A stretch of DNA of 64,000 bases, from the NCBI GenBank assembly GCA_015657535.1, contig JADHZB010001665.1:25054-89053 (forward strand). The letters are read 5' to 3'. The position numbers and the translations under genes were made by a program. The notes beneath the pieces were generated by a model. That model made no database searches, had not been told where the DNA came from, and saw nothing but the letters and a program-made list of their open reading frames with translations. The stretch's first letter is position 1. Each line of letters opens with the position of its first letter. This stretch comes from Nephromyces sp. MM_2019 (lineage: Eukaryota > Apicomplexa > Aconoidasida > Nephromycida). Below are positions 1 through 12,510 of this stretch, piece by piece.

Positions 1-1396
1 AATATAAAAGAAAACAACGGATTCCTAGGGAAATACCAAACTAACAAACTCCGATACTGTACGAAGGACTAGCAGCCAAAGCAGTGAAAACAAAATTTTA
101 TATATTCTGGTGTGGTGGAGAGCTAATCATAATGACCAACGTGGTGTACTAATAACTGGGCAGCCAAAGCAGTGAAAATGAAAGTTTATATACTCTGCGG
201 GGGTGAAAAGCTAACCACAATGATCTACGTATATCAAAGTTATAGGCGAGAGAGATAGTGTACATAGACTCAGAAAATCGATGAATAGTGGCCGTCATTA
301 ACAAAGCAAAACATAAGACCTATTCAATTTTTCAAGGTGATATATTAGACATTGATCTTTTAAAGCTATAGTTATAGATAGCATGAACAAAGCTGCAGGC
401 ATCGAAAACCTGAAACACGGCAACACATTATAAAAGGAGATTTCACGCCCATAAGCAAGTTCCTATAAGAAAGTGAAAACGTACTCCGAAACAAAAAAGG
501 ATTTCTACGACCTTAGTTACTGGCCAAACGAAGATGAACTATGTACAAGGTTTATACTATAACAATTCAACAACGCTAAAGACATATTTTGGAGTATGAG
601 ATGAAAACTGCAAGCAGATGATACCTTATAACTTGCAGTTATTACCGGAAATGTCCATTTACGCAGCAGATATCGCAATAGACAGAAATGTGGCGATAAA
701 ACTCGTGTACAAAATTGATGGAGCCAAAGCAAGCGCTTTAGTAGCTCATGCTGGCTTCTGTCCAGTAATTAACCAAAGACTCCAAAAGTGTCAAAAAGAA
801 ATGTGAAGCTTCATTAAAATTGGAAGGAGCTAATGAAGCATCAAGTGATGTATTCTTCAAGTGGTTGACGCACTTCTTCACTTGTTTTGACTATCCTACA
901 ACGACTATGAAAAACAGCAAGGCATTTTTACCCATTTCTTCCTTCTGAAATACGCAATAGCACCTTATTTAATCAAGCAGCCGAAAGGATGCGTAGCGCG
1001 GCTGCCATGCACATACAAGTCTGCAAAGATTCATGCGCGCAAGCCACCCTTCATAAAATGCATAAGTGATAGCAGCGCGCCGGAACTACATAGATAACGG
1101 GAAAAGACAAGCCTATTTTTTCGTTATCTGCATACTTTTGAAAGAATCTAATAGCATGCGAAACCGCCAACGGTTACCCCGTTTAAGCTTTTCTGTAAGC
1201 CGTATAATTCATATTGCTATTTGTCCGAATAGATCAGGTCACCAGAGCTTTTTGTGCGGACCTACCACATCTCTCCCCAACGAAGAGATCGTAGTACAGC
1301 CGGCGTAGTTCGATGCTCAGAATGGTTTACTTCGCACTCAATACTTTTGCAGCAGATGTAAGACTTCTCGTCAGGCACGCCACCATTCAGTTCGAT
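1..1396. other. Intergenic, no supported gene
   Basis: Several short open frames occur on both strands, but none has convincing splice signals or protein-like composition. The only clear structure is a direct duplication at 72-229, listed separately. Confidence 0.5.
72..229. repeat. Diverged direct duplication, two copies about 70 bp
   Basis: Copy one (about 72-141) and copy two (about 160-229) both start with GCAGCCAAAGCAGTGAAAA and both end in a similar AATGA..(A/T)ACG stretch. They differ at scattered positions and by small indels, so the duplication is not recent. Confidence 0.75.
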
Positions 1397-2167
1397 TTAG
1401 GGTATTCTAGTTAAATCAGGAGAGGAGTTATCGGAATTGGGTGCCCTGCAGAAGCTGCAGACTACGATGAGTGTCGGAATGACACACATATGGCTTAGCA
1501 TCATTAGCTTCCACAGGGCTGCCAAATTCGTGAAACTTCTTACCTGATCGTGTAACCGTTGAAATACATATTTTTTATTCTTTGATTAATAAGGTAATTC
1601 TGTCAAGATTGTATTAATTCTTTCTATTTGCTCATTATTCTTTGTATCATTGTTTCAGTATTGCAGCCTACAGACGGGAAGGCTATCCCCACCCTGATAA
1701 AATATGCAGCCTCAAATTTGGTTTCTTGGCGAGGGTTCAATATACATTCTTTTTGGAATCGCATGTTTTGTATAGTGATACTTTTTTGGCATATTTACAT
1801 TTACGGGTTTGAGCGATTTTGCGCAGGACGATACTATGCATCGATGTTCATTAGCGCTACATTGCACTTTTTTTTGCCACATTTTCGAATAAGGGCATAA
1901 AGGTCATTGTGTTAATTTCTGCCGTTTCCTTCTTTTCATGAGGATACAGTCAGTTGCCAAGTTTTCAATTCCGCATTTAAAGATAATGGCTTAGACCATA
2001 TTCCTTCTATCGTGTTACCGGCTGTATCAACCTTTAATGGGGGCTGCATGTGTGTTTTTTCACAAAATAGCACACTAAAAGCGTTCTAAACGGCTGTGAA
2101 TTCAAGCTTGTTAGTGATTACTGGTGCGGCAGGCACTAATAGCGGCGGATTTCCAAAAATAACTACT
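1397..2167 (-). CDS. 3' part of an unrecognised multi-exon gene
   Basis: I do not recognise this protein. Four exons join in consistent phase on the minus strand: 2122-2167, 1948-2043, 1544-1599 and 1397-1445, ending at TAA. Introns are short (78, 348 and 98 nt) with GT-AG ends; the strongest sites are the GTAAG donor at 1543 and the CAG acceptors at 1600 and 1446. The readable part is about 82 aa and includes FGNPPLLVPAAPPPLKVDT, then GNTIEGIWSKPLSLNAELK, then NQRIKNMYFNGYTIR. It looks soluble and mixed in character, with no signal or membrane segment in the visible part. The first exon enters in phase 2, so at least one exon lies upstream. The same frame continues to about 2390 with two stops, so the upstream structure is unclear. 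Confidence 0.5.
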
Positions 2168-3028
2168 CTTACAATTTTAAAAATTAGGCCCAAGGAAAGA
2201 ATAGCGCCGAAAAATTAAAATGGATATTCATCATAGCGCCAATCGTTAAAACCTTTGGAAGTAAAACTCGGGCATGAAATAGACCTAAATGTGCAGGGAA
2301 AACCTTCTGCCGAACGAATATCACGGATATATCTAAAGATTGTGAAGGGAATTATCTTGCCTTATATTGGAAAACTACAGCTAAACATCACTCCTTAAAT
2401 ATTTCATGACCTCAACATCAAGCGGACATTTTACTAATATAAAGAGGGATGAACACACGGCACGGAATTACGGTTCATCCTCTAAATCAATCGCATCACA
2501 TTAAGAGGAATACATAGGAACGAGCAAAAGAAGAAGACTGTAAAGTGATCTTTGACTTAATTGTCGTATATTAGCCAAACTTCACTAGCTTCATACATTA
2601 ACTGAGAGATATGCACAACAAACACCTTTAAGAAAATTGCCTTGGCATAATGCATAGCTTTGCGCAATGTTGATTGCTAGAAAATATCAGCGAAGAATTC
2701 GAAATGCTCTACAAGCAGCAGGGAGCAAAATAAAACAGCCATGAATAATAATACGAGGTATTCCAAAAGCGAAAGGTAATATTTTCCCAGCTCATAGCAC
2801 TATAAATACTTGATGATGCTTTGAACTCTTTGCCCTGAAAGTTATCCACCACTTAGAGGTTCTTATTTTCCAAGAAAATAAGAATAAAGGCCTTGTCTAG
2901 CCAAAGATTGGCTCCCATTGTTGAACACAAGACACAGTCCGCACAAGCTGGTAATCAAGAGGCTGGCAGTGATAGAAAATCGATCTTCGAAAAAGTCCAC
3001 CACCCTTCAATGGACGTATCTGAAAGAT
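2168..3028. other. Gap between two minus-strand genes; possible upstream exon
   Basis: On the minus strand between about 2390 and 2240 a protein-like frame is open (contains FRYIRDIRSAEGFPCTF and FNDWRYDEYPF before a TAA). It may be an upstream exon of the gene ending at 1397, but I could not find a donor giving the required phase. The rest is AT-rich with no supported feature. Confidence 0.35.
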
Positions 3029-6000
3029 TTACTTTTTATTTGAAAAGAAAGTGTTGCTAATGCTTCCCCTTGAAGCTTGTTCGGCGCTTTCTGGTTTAGC
3101 TTGCAATAGGTCAACCGACGAATCCGGTGCCAACTGGCTTTTTTCTCTTTTAAGCACATGAAGCAATGTTTGAGTGGATTCCAAGATCTGAAAAAATAAG
3201 TTAACGCACATTAATACATATTTTCTTGGTAAAAAGTATATTCAAGGAAGAAGAAACAATATCCGCATTATGGTTGGAGTGGCAAATTATGTATTGGCAA
3301 AAACAAAAGCAAGTTAAGGCATCGAAAACTGGTTTGTAGGCAGCGATGAAAAAAGCAACTTATGCACATTTAATCTTTTCGGATATTTCTCAGGCTATTT
3401 ACAACATTGGAATTGCGGCAAGCTAAGCTTAATTCGAATATACGTATAGCCCTCTAGCAAGAAATTAACCTAGCGCCGAACTTGTGGACTTCAAATCATA
3501 GCACCAAAAGAAGCGAGCCAAAGAATTGACAGAGTAAGTGCATAAATTGCGTAAACGAAAGTTGGCCTAAAATCACATCCTTCATAATTTCTGCACAGTA
3601 GTTGCATATATATGCATACATAACAGAAATATTGACGGATGTAGCGGTACCGGACAAATCCATCTTTCTTCAGCTTCAGTATGCGTGTACAAACAAATCA
3701 GCAACAGGTGTCGCAACAATTATAAAACTACTACTTAGTGGTAGCACACAAAGAAGCTGCTCGTCTCAAATATGTGATTTCTTGTTACTACAAACGCTCG
3801 ACAATCAAGCTTGAAAGCCTTGAGAAAAGCTCTCAAATTCGATAATTTGAATGAATTACCGCAAACTTGGCAGCTGGGGGCTTAATTAACCAGAGCTCAT
3901 AAGGATGTCACAAGAGCTATTGCATTGGATGCATTTTTAAAAAGGATAGGGCTATACGGTATTAACACTAATCATAAAATTTGAATAATTCATTCACTCT
4001 TTAAGGTTAGCAAAATGCTTTAATCGTATTGTTGCACAGACTAGAGGGATTTATGTTCGCTTATCAGCTTCCCCTGAAGTTTTTCGTAGATTAAGCGGAT
4101 AATCCTATACACCAGCGAAGTTACCAGAATAACTTTTTCCTTATTTAGTACTTTCATTTTGCCTGGGGCATACTGATAAACCTTAAGATTTTATCGATTT
4201 TCTTTGTTGACTTAGTGGAACATATGAAGTAGTTTAATAGCTGGCTTAAGCAGCGCCAAAAGTCTAATTCCCGAATTATTTTCTCATAATATGTGAATAT
4301 CGTTTTGTTTTATTGGCCATTAGGGCTCCTCTGTAAGCCCCTTCAAGGTGGGGCGGCCGTACAATATACACTTGGTGAATCTTGACTGACTACAAAAAAT
4401 GTCATAAATTCGAACCTTTTTATATGCTCCTTCAGTTTCCTTCAGGGTTTTTTCATATTCTGTCCTCATTCGCTTCTTGCAGTCTAAGCTCTCTATAAAA
4501 TTAAATTTAACCGAAAATCTAGATACAAGCAATGTATTTAACAATTCAATTGCGTCAAGGCAGACAAGTACTTATGAATGTAAAAAAGTTAGCTGCCCGT
4601 ATTTAATCCTTAAATTACAAGTATGAAGGATTCAATTTACTGTGGTAATGGGATCATTAGAATGAATAGAAAGCACTTGTATTCTCTCGCACCGAGATAC
4701 GGGGTTTTGATAGCATTTGGATGATACTAGATAAGTTCCTCAGATACTCATACCCTATATACATGGTTTAAATATTTAATATAGAAATCTTTATGGCTTT
4801 CAAAGAACACAGTTGAAAATACTATTTAGGCTAAGAATAAGGCAACATTAGAAAAATAGCCGGTTACGCGTTGGGTGGTAAAAGTCTCAAGCCCCTACTA
4901 GAAAGTTTCCCATAAGTTAGGCAAGAAACTACTGGTGGTTACGAAAAGAACGCACTTCGTGCTGGGGTACCAAATATGACAAATCCTTCTCATCATTCCA
5001 AAAAAACATTAAATAAGAATTTTGCTCGCATTATTGGCAAATCTTGCAATGCGTCATAATATATCTTTATTCTCAACGAAGTAATATAAAATGCATAGTA
5101 ACATCTCTGGTAAGAGACTGCCTAGTGAAATAGTCTTGATTTTAATATGCAAACCTTGTGTTGTGTGGAAATTGAAACAGCGAAATTAGGAGCGTATTGA
5201 CTGCAACTGCCGCTGCATTCCTTAGCAACAAGAAGCCAAATTTTGAAATTATACTTTAAACTTGAGCGTTTCATTAAAAGGCTAAAAGATGCCGATGACT
5301 TCCCATGTAAACGTAGAGGAACAAGTCCCAAAATAGCGTAACCTTTCATATGCTTAAAACTTCGGTGTATCGGTTCCTAAAAACCGGTGCAACCTTGTGA
5401 CTCAGAATCAGAAAGTAAAATAGTATGCAGCGTTGCATCGTATGAATTGAACACTCCAAGGAAACTTAAATATACCACAATTATGCTGGAAAAATTTTTA
5501 GGAGAAAAAGTGGTCATAAAAAATTCCATTTGATGAAGACTTAAATTATTGCCATGTGAAGAAGATCAAATTCATTAGAAAATTGGCAACCCCAATATGT
5601 AATAATTAAAATTCGTCAAGGTTCTTTACCATTTAAAGTCTTAAGCCTTGAGTTTAACACTGATATCTCGCTTAAAATAATGGCTTTATCCTGCTCTTCC
5701 TGAAGCATTCCATGGGAGGAAAATTATTGCAATAGGAGCAATATGATAATTCCGACAAATACTTTGTTACCGCATAATATAATGGCACCAAACAGAGCGT
5801 TCGAAACATAAAAAAACAAATGGAAACCAACCTTTAATGACAAATCTTCATTAGTTTAGTGCTTTCAAAATGTTTTTTTGATTCAAGTGAAATATTCATG
5901 ATAGAGCATGGATGATAGCTATTGACTTCGCCATTGACAAGGAAAAAAATAGATTCTACTACAAAAAATTAAATATGAATTTGACCATATTGCATTCGTT

Positions 6001-6989
6001 TTTTGGGGAAGCTTATGATTAATGGATTAGCCTTTTTAAAACAAGAGGAAATACTGCATTGGCACGCCTCAACTACAGTTAGATTCTTGAGCTTTTAGTA
6101 TATTTACTGACTGGCTAGTATCTTCTAATCCAATTTTACGCACTGCTTTGTCATGACGCTGCAATTATTTTATCGATTCCCGAACACGCTGTGACGTCTA
6201 CGTAAAAGCCATTCTAAATAAATGCTACTACTAGTTTTCTTTGAACACACTTTTAGAAGCAGTATTACCGCCTTGTAAGCTTAACGCAAGGAACAGCTAT
6301 CAACCTGAAAAAATACATGCCTCAACCCAGAGCAAGAATTTTTCACTTATAACTGCATAAACTGAAAAACCAACTTTTTAACCATGAAAACAAACTATTA
6401 AGCACAAACGGTGCTTGCAGGCGAAAAAATTGTGACGAATTTTCTTCCGGATTCTTTCATTAGCTAATTTTTTTTTCAGCAGAAAAGCTTGTATGTAATT
6501 AGAAACTTTGTGAAAAAGCTGGACACACAGGCAACACAACTAAATATAGCACAATGTCTTCACAAAATTTTTGCTGCAATTATTTTTTTCATTTATTTTG
6601 ATAAAACACTATGCACGCTGTGGGATTAAAGGAAAATATCCAGTTATATACGATTACTCTCAGCATCCTTTCTAGCTAGTCCACGACAAAAGTGGCATCA
6701 CCGAGCAAATTCATCTGTCAAAGGTCTTAGAATAAATATGATCCTAAGTTGCGTTGTAGTTATATTATTTTATTACCATGATAAAGATGCAATGCCACTA
6801 CAACAGGCGGTTCAGCAAAAAAAAATTTTGGCCTATGCACGCACTTAATTTAAAAACGAAAACACCTACCTGCGCTATAGCCGTGTGAAGCTCATTGCTT
6901 TTTTTATGGAGATCTTCTATACAGTTGAGAAGCTCCCGATTAGAATCATGGAGGTTGTGTGGCATTCCTTGCTTGCTTCCGGTGAACAT
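3029..6989 (-). CDS. SSNA1: SSNA1/NA14/DIP13 microtubule-associated coiled-coil protein
   Basis: SSNA1 (NA14; DIP13 in algae) is a small coiled-coil protein that self-assembles into fibres and binds microtubules at centrioles, basal bodies and, in apicomplexans, related cytoskeletal structures. Four exons make a complete 141-aa protein: 6870-6989 (ATG at 6989), 5630-5699, 4416-4492 and 3029-3187 (TAA). Phases are 0, 1 and 0 at the three junctions and all sites are GT-AG; introns are 1.1-1.2 kb. The family signature is clear: NRELLNCIEDLHKKSNELH near residue 17, then EEQDKAIILSEISVLNSRLK, then AYKKILESTQTLLHVLKRE. The length matches the family (about 120-140 aa). The tail is Ser-rich and unstructured, as in the animal protein. 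The third donor (GTTCGA) is weak, but the join reproduces the family motif exactly. Identity is assigned from recalled family sequence, not from a search. Confidence 0.93.
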
Positions 6990-8999
6990 CTTGTAATTTT
7001 TTACGCCCTTTATTTATTGGTTTCAATCCGCTATAAAAAGGAGTGAATAAGACCATTATAAACATGGATTATTGGTAAGCTGCACGATATAGGCTAGGTG
7101 GTGAGAGTGACCTCCATTAAAGTTTTACCGGATACTATGCATAAAAATCATAATTGAATCGCATTTCTGGTTGGGGCAAATTTTTTCAAAGAAAGCAATT
7201 TTGTAGCAAAAAGTTACAGTCATCAATGCTATCATTCTCAAGTTTTTTGAAAATAGTTATTTTGCCGCGGTTTTCATCAATTGAAAAACCTTTTGTTCGA
7301 TATGCCATGACATATTAAACATCATAAATGCATCTTCGATACAAAATTATTAAAAACTCAAGACTTATTTTCCGTGTTATTACTTACTATTTGTCCTCAA
7401 AGAGAAATGGTACACGATAGAGTTTTCATCCAAAATTTGTAGACCGCGTGAAATTGCATGAATAATCTAGGATATTTAAGTAAAAAAAATGTTGTCTCCT
7501 CGTTGGGCTAGATGCTGTTGGTAACTGCTTATTCGAAATACTTCCTTTGAAAATGCAACTTTTGCCTTGATCATGATTTATTTTGCAGGGTTGAAGAAGT
7601 TTTTGATTTTTAGCTAAAATTGCTACCGCTCAGTGCAACTTTGTGACAAACATTTCTAAATTAAATATCCTTTGTAATCACCACAGCAGATGCAGTGCAA
7701 GGCATCAATTGAGTAAAAGCAATTAGCAGCAACTTTAAAGTCGATTTAAATTGAACTCGAAGATTAAAAGCTATTCATGGTACGAAATCTTTCCAATTAC
7801 GGTTCACGTGTTCCAAGGGCTGTCTTACATTATTGAGTATATGATTTAGTGAAACGCGCACACAAAGAAAAAAGTTACTATTTCAGGACAATAACAACCG
7901 CCTATAATTTTTGTCGCGCGCTTCTTATATCGGCCTTATGAAATATAAAAAAATTCGGAGATTAATTAATTTTATGGACATTATCACTAAAGTACGCTAG
8001 TGGTTTATCGACGTAAATCGCGGGTGTCTAGTAGCTCAGACAGTAAAACTTTAAATATTGGCTACAACTAAGAGTCCCCACGTATCCAGAGCTCAATATT
8101 AACCATGCCCTTACTAGTTGAAATAGCAGCAGCGTCCTTCAAGATATAAAAATATTTCAATTCCCCATCACTGGTAATGACAGAAAAATTAGCGGCCAGC
8201 CTCCGCGTTTTTGTTAATATTACTGAGCTCCCATATCCTTAACACGGTGGTTTACAAGTACACACAAATCTGAAGCAGTACACACTTTAATACTTACGGA
8301 ATCATCTACTTTCCGAAATTTATCACATGTACCACGGCGTTAGTCAGCATAGTTAATGTGATAAACTGTGAATAGAAGCCTACGTGACGTAGAATAGCTA
8401 ATTCATCACCCTACAGAAGCTTAAAGTTAATGGAATAAACAAAAAAAATTACAATGACTTACACAATGTAAATTGACGTCACAGAGCCTAACACATGTAT
8501 TTTAGTTTAGCATCTTTTTGTAAGGAAAAAAGGTTGTAGTAACGGTTCATCGCAATACCACGTTGGCTACTCGTCACCAAGAGCTGTGTATACCCAGTGT
8601 ACATAACTGTAGTTTACCCGAAACAATAGCGCTGCTTCTAATAAGTTAGTCCCGGAGCAAGAGTTTCAAATGAGCAAAAGTTTGCTAGCCAAGTCAATTT
8701 GCTTCTCATTTAGCTATGCTATTACAAAAAAAACCAGCAGCAAAAACTTAAAAAAATCTAGTATATTTCCTGCTTGTTGAAAAAGATGAATCTTCTTCCT
8801 AAGCGTAGATAGCGATGTATTAGCGTCAATGGATAATCCAACCAATCAAGATTGGTGAAAATATCTCGGGGATATCTCCTACCTACAAAAAGATCATGCG
8901 CAGACACCTATGTTTTAGTATCGATTTAGCATCCCTTCCGTCATAGATTGGGTAGGACTTTTAAATCGATCCCCGTAGAATCAATTGAGCCTAATATCT

Positions 9000-9110
9000 A
9001 AATCATAGTAGAATAAGGCAAACGACTAGAGCCAATGAAAGCCAATCAATTTTGCGCATAAATCATAGCAGAAAATAGCAAAAACTACTGCCAATGAAAG
9101 CTAATCATTC
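9000..9110. repeat. Tandem duplication, two units of about 60 bp
   Basis: Both units begin AAATCATAG(T/C)AGAA and contain GCCAATGAAAGC(C/T)AATCA. The second copy starts at about 9060. Roughly 80 percent identical by eye. Confidence 0.75.
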
Positions 9111-9651
9111 TTGCTACAGCTTTTTATATAAAAAGATTCCCCGCTCAAGGCGCCCAGAAGTACTCTAGCAAACAAATTTTTTTCCTCGAGTCGCATTGTG
9201 AAAGCCAAATACGATGTAACTTCTTCCAAATCATGGTTTCACTAACTTTAAAAATCAACTCAGTTCACCATAGTATTTAAGGCTCATATAAATACCCCAT
9301 GAAGGATCCATTAACTCCCTTTCAATTTTATAAAAAGTCTACCGCGATTTACATGCCAAGGTTAAATTCATATGAAAGCAAGGCTAAACGGCTAAGATAG
9401 CTGCTGGATAGCAATGAAACCTTAATAGCAGAATCAGCATAAAATCATGCTGCAACAAGCAATTCCTCGGGTTAAAAAAATCCCCGGTTTCAGGCACCGT
9501 TTTTCATGACATTACCAATGCGCTAGAAGCATCTGAGCAGTTTGAAATTGCTTATTTATGGCTTTTCACAATCGTTACCATAAGCACATATTTTACAACA
9601 ACTTTTGCAGAATACTGGTTGCCCGAAGATGCAAGATTCGCCCAAACTATT

Positions 9652-9732
9652 TATAATTCTTTATGGATTGTAAGAAACCGAGATTTTTCGCCTTATTATT
9701 CTTTGTGGATTGCAAGAAACCGGGAAATTTCG
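9652..9732. repeat. Tandem duplication, two units of about 40 bp
   Basis: Both copies contain ATTCTTT(A/G)TGGATTG followed by (T/C)AAGAAACCG and end in TTTCG. Two copies only. Confidence 0.7.
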
Positions 9733-9794
9733 TTTTTTAAGAATTTCTCAAATTACCAACACCCCAAGAGTGCGACCTGACAGTACCGTAACCG

Positions 9795-10091
9795 GTGGAG
9801 CAACGAGCAGAAAAAACACAAAATATACAAGAGTATTTTACGTGGATTTCCTTAGCACTAATAACCTACCGAGCTCTTCACGTACCAACTTATAACATTA
9901 AATCGCTCAGTTCTTCAAACTCAGATGAAACTGCTCCGTCAAAATTGCACCTAAGCAGCACATTTGCTTATTTACGTAAGATTGTATTTCGACAGCGAAT
10001 ACTGAAGTTTCCTACAAGGGCTCTTTTGCGCAGGTTGAGCACTTTCATGAAAGCTGATACACCGGAAAAGATTATATTCTCCTTCCATTGA
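9795..10091 (+). CDS. Hypothetical single-frame ORF, 98 aa
   Basis: The frame starts at ATG 9795 and ends at TGA 10091. The product is basic, with stretches such as FAYLRKIVFRQRILKF and RALLRRLSTFMK. I recognise no family. The minus strand of the same stretch also carries protein-like open frames, for example one containing MKVLNLRKRALVGNFSIR followed by a GTAAAT donor-like site. Which strand is coding, if either, is undecided. Confidence 0.22.
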   Translation: MEQRAEKTQNIQEYFTWISLALITYRALHVPTYNIKSLSSSNSDETAPSKLHLSSTFAYLRKIVFRQRILKFPTRALLRRLSTFMKADTPEKIIFSFH

Positions 10092-12510
10092 TTGCGCATC
10101 TCAGTAGCACTTCGACAAACAGTTCAGCAATAACAATTCGCTAGCGGATACTGTAACCGTATTAAAAGATAAAATTAAGTATGTTATAGCAAGCTGATAA
10201 ATTTGTTGGGCAAAACAAGCTTTTGGCCGCGAATCTTGGATTCTTTAGAATAACGGGGGACGCTGGCTCTTGGTTTTCACGCTTTTATCACTGAAATGAG
10301 CATTGAAAAATCATGCAAAAATGAGATCAATTTTACACCACGCTTGAGTAAGAGCTTGTCTACAACTTACTAAGCAACAGCCGCAATTAACAGCAAAAAG
10401 GCTGCGGCTCAGGAGAGACTGCAGAAAACGAAAAAAGTGTTAATATTCTTTGGTTTTCATCTCTTCAAGCTCCGATAAGCTGCTTGTTTTAGTATTCTTC
10501 TGTTGGGCAGGTTTGTGTATGTGACCAATCCTTCAATAGCCCTAAAAAAGGCTTTAGCTGCTGAAAATACGACTTTGCTCACTAAAATAAAGTAACCCTA
10601 TCCTTTCATACCAAGTATTTACAGCTGCTAAGAAAGAGACATGTTTCGCCTGAAGCTTTCTTAGATGCTAAAAAGCATACCTAAAAGTGAGAAATGATAT
10701 TTTCTTCCAAGTAGCAAGAAAAACTAACAATCTTTCCTTCACTTTGTGGGGTAGGATTTAAGTATACATCAAAACTTATAAGACTACGAATCCACAGTTG
10801 CTGTATTCTCTTAGAAAATATTACAGAACGTTTTGAACCTATTACTAAAGGCTCCCAAGAAACAGGAAAAGCTGCATCAGGTCCAACACCTCGGTAAACT
10901 ACAAAAAACTATAGGTTGGTACCACCAATTCTGCAAAAATAAAAATCAGTGGACTCGGAGTAAATTCTTTATATACTCAAGTTCAGAAGGGTTTACGATA
11001 TGCCGCCTAATTCCCTAAGCAGTGTGTTCAATCTAAAGATTCCTAGTTGAATCTGATTCGCAAATTCAACCAGATAGATTGAAAGAATAGGCGAATGAGG
11101 GGTCCAAATTCTAGTGATATTGCAGTTTTCTAATGGAAGTTTCTCCAAATACCAGTGAACTTGCAGCTTTCGCTCTATTTTCCCCCAATTTATAAATATC
11201 AATATACCTAATCACATCTTCTCAAAAAATTGTTCTAATAGGAAAAAATTATGGAAAATGCACGCGTGATATAGTTAAATTAGAAAATCCTTTAGGGATA
11301 ATTGTTCGTACTTTTCTGTATCAAAACATAAAGTAGAGCATCAGATAAAATCCGTTGATAACGAAGCTTCCAACTAGTTGTAAAGATTTGATTTCATTTT
11401 CTGCTTATTCATGTGTGTAGCAAGGTATATAAATGTCGCAAAGTGCAAAAGTGTGTGAGCTACGATACGTAATTGAAAAAAATATTTTATCCAATCAGAA
11501 AGCAGAGAAAATTCAAAACTCTGCGATCAAAATCTCTCAATAATCAAAATTCTGCCAGTTTTAGAATAAGCTGAAGTAAAACAGGAAATTGGAGGATGTA
11601 AAAACTAAGACGATGAAGCCTATAAAAATTAAGAGAAACCTTGAAAAAGAATTTACAGTTTGTCAAAATGGTAAGTGTGTAAACGTGTATATGTGCTAAT
11701 GAGAAGCTTGTAAACTTGTATGTGTGCATAAGCTATTAGCGAGCCTGTAAACTTGTGCGTGTGTGTGAGCCAATTGCAAGTTCGTAAACACTCAATACAA
11801 CAAACTTAGCTACGGAGCCCTTATGGTAAATAAACTTTCTTCATCATGGGAGGCACAAGAACAAAAGTAGTCCGCCAATTTTTAGATTAAGCAAGAGATA
11901 GAAGACAAGCTTAAAACACAGTCAGAATAGTACTTGCAAAAGCTACACACACAACATGGTTTACCGCTAATATCAAAATATTAATCAGCATTAGGTAAAA
12001 GGTTTAGCAAGCCAACAGAAAACAATAGCAATGAAAAAATGACAGAATACTGTTGACATAAACTAGCGAAGGCAACCATGAAGAGATTCACTGAATTCCT
12101 AAACAAACACACAACTGTAAAGCACTTGGGCATATGCTGAGATACACGCACAACGCACGCAGCCTAGCACAAACTCACACACAACTGGCAAGCACTTGGG
12201 AACACACACATATACACACAGAATAAGAGTACCCCAGCGAATGAAACACTGAAAGGAATAGCTACAATTTCCATCTTACCTAAGAAATTTTCTCAAAAAA
12301 TGCAGTAAATGACGAAATGTTTAGTTATAGTGCTTTAATAGCTTTATGATAGCCTTGAAGATACTAAAAACAAGCATTTTAAGCTCCTTTGTGCAATAAA
12401 AGCAGGATGAAGAAGCCTTTTATTTCCAAAAAAAATTCCCACATCTTCAGCACATCATCTCTAAAAAAACATTAGAAAACTCTTTGAAAATCATGTGCAA
12501 TATGGAAATC
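10092..12510. other. Region beyond the 3' end of the ankyrin gene; no supported gene
   Basis: A 69-codon frame on the minus strand (10993-11202) reads NITRIWTPHSPILSIYLVEF and is mildly protein-like, but it has no splice context. Degenerate TG/CA tracts occur around 11670-11800 and 12130-12230. The rest shows nothing I can support. Confidence 0.4.

Larger units (their letters stand above)
6990..9794. other. AT-rich intergenic region
   Basis: This is the region upstream of SSNA1. I see no exon with convincing splice sites on either strand. It contains two short tandem duplications (9000-9110 and 9652-9732). Confidence 0.5.
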
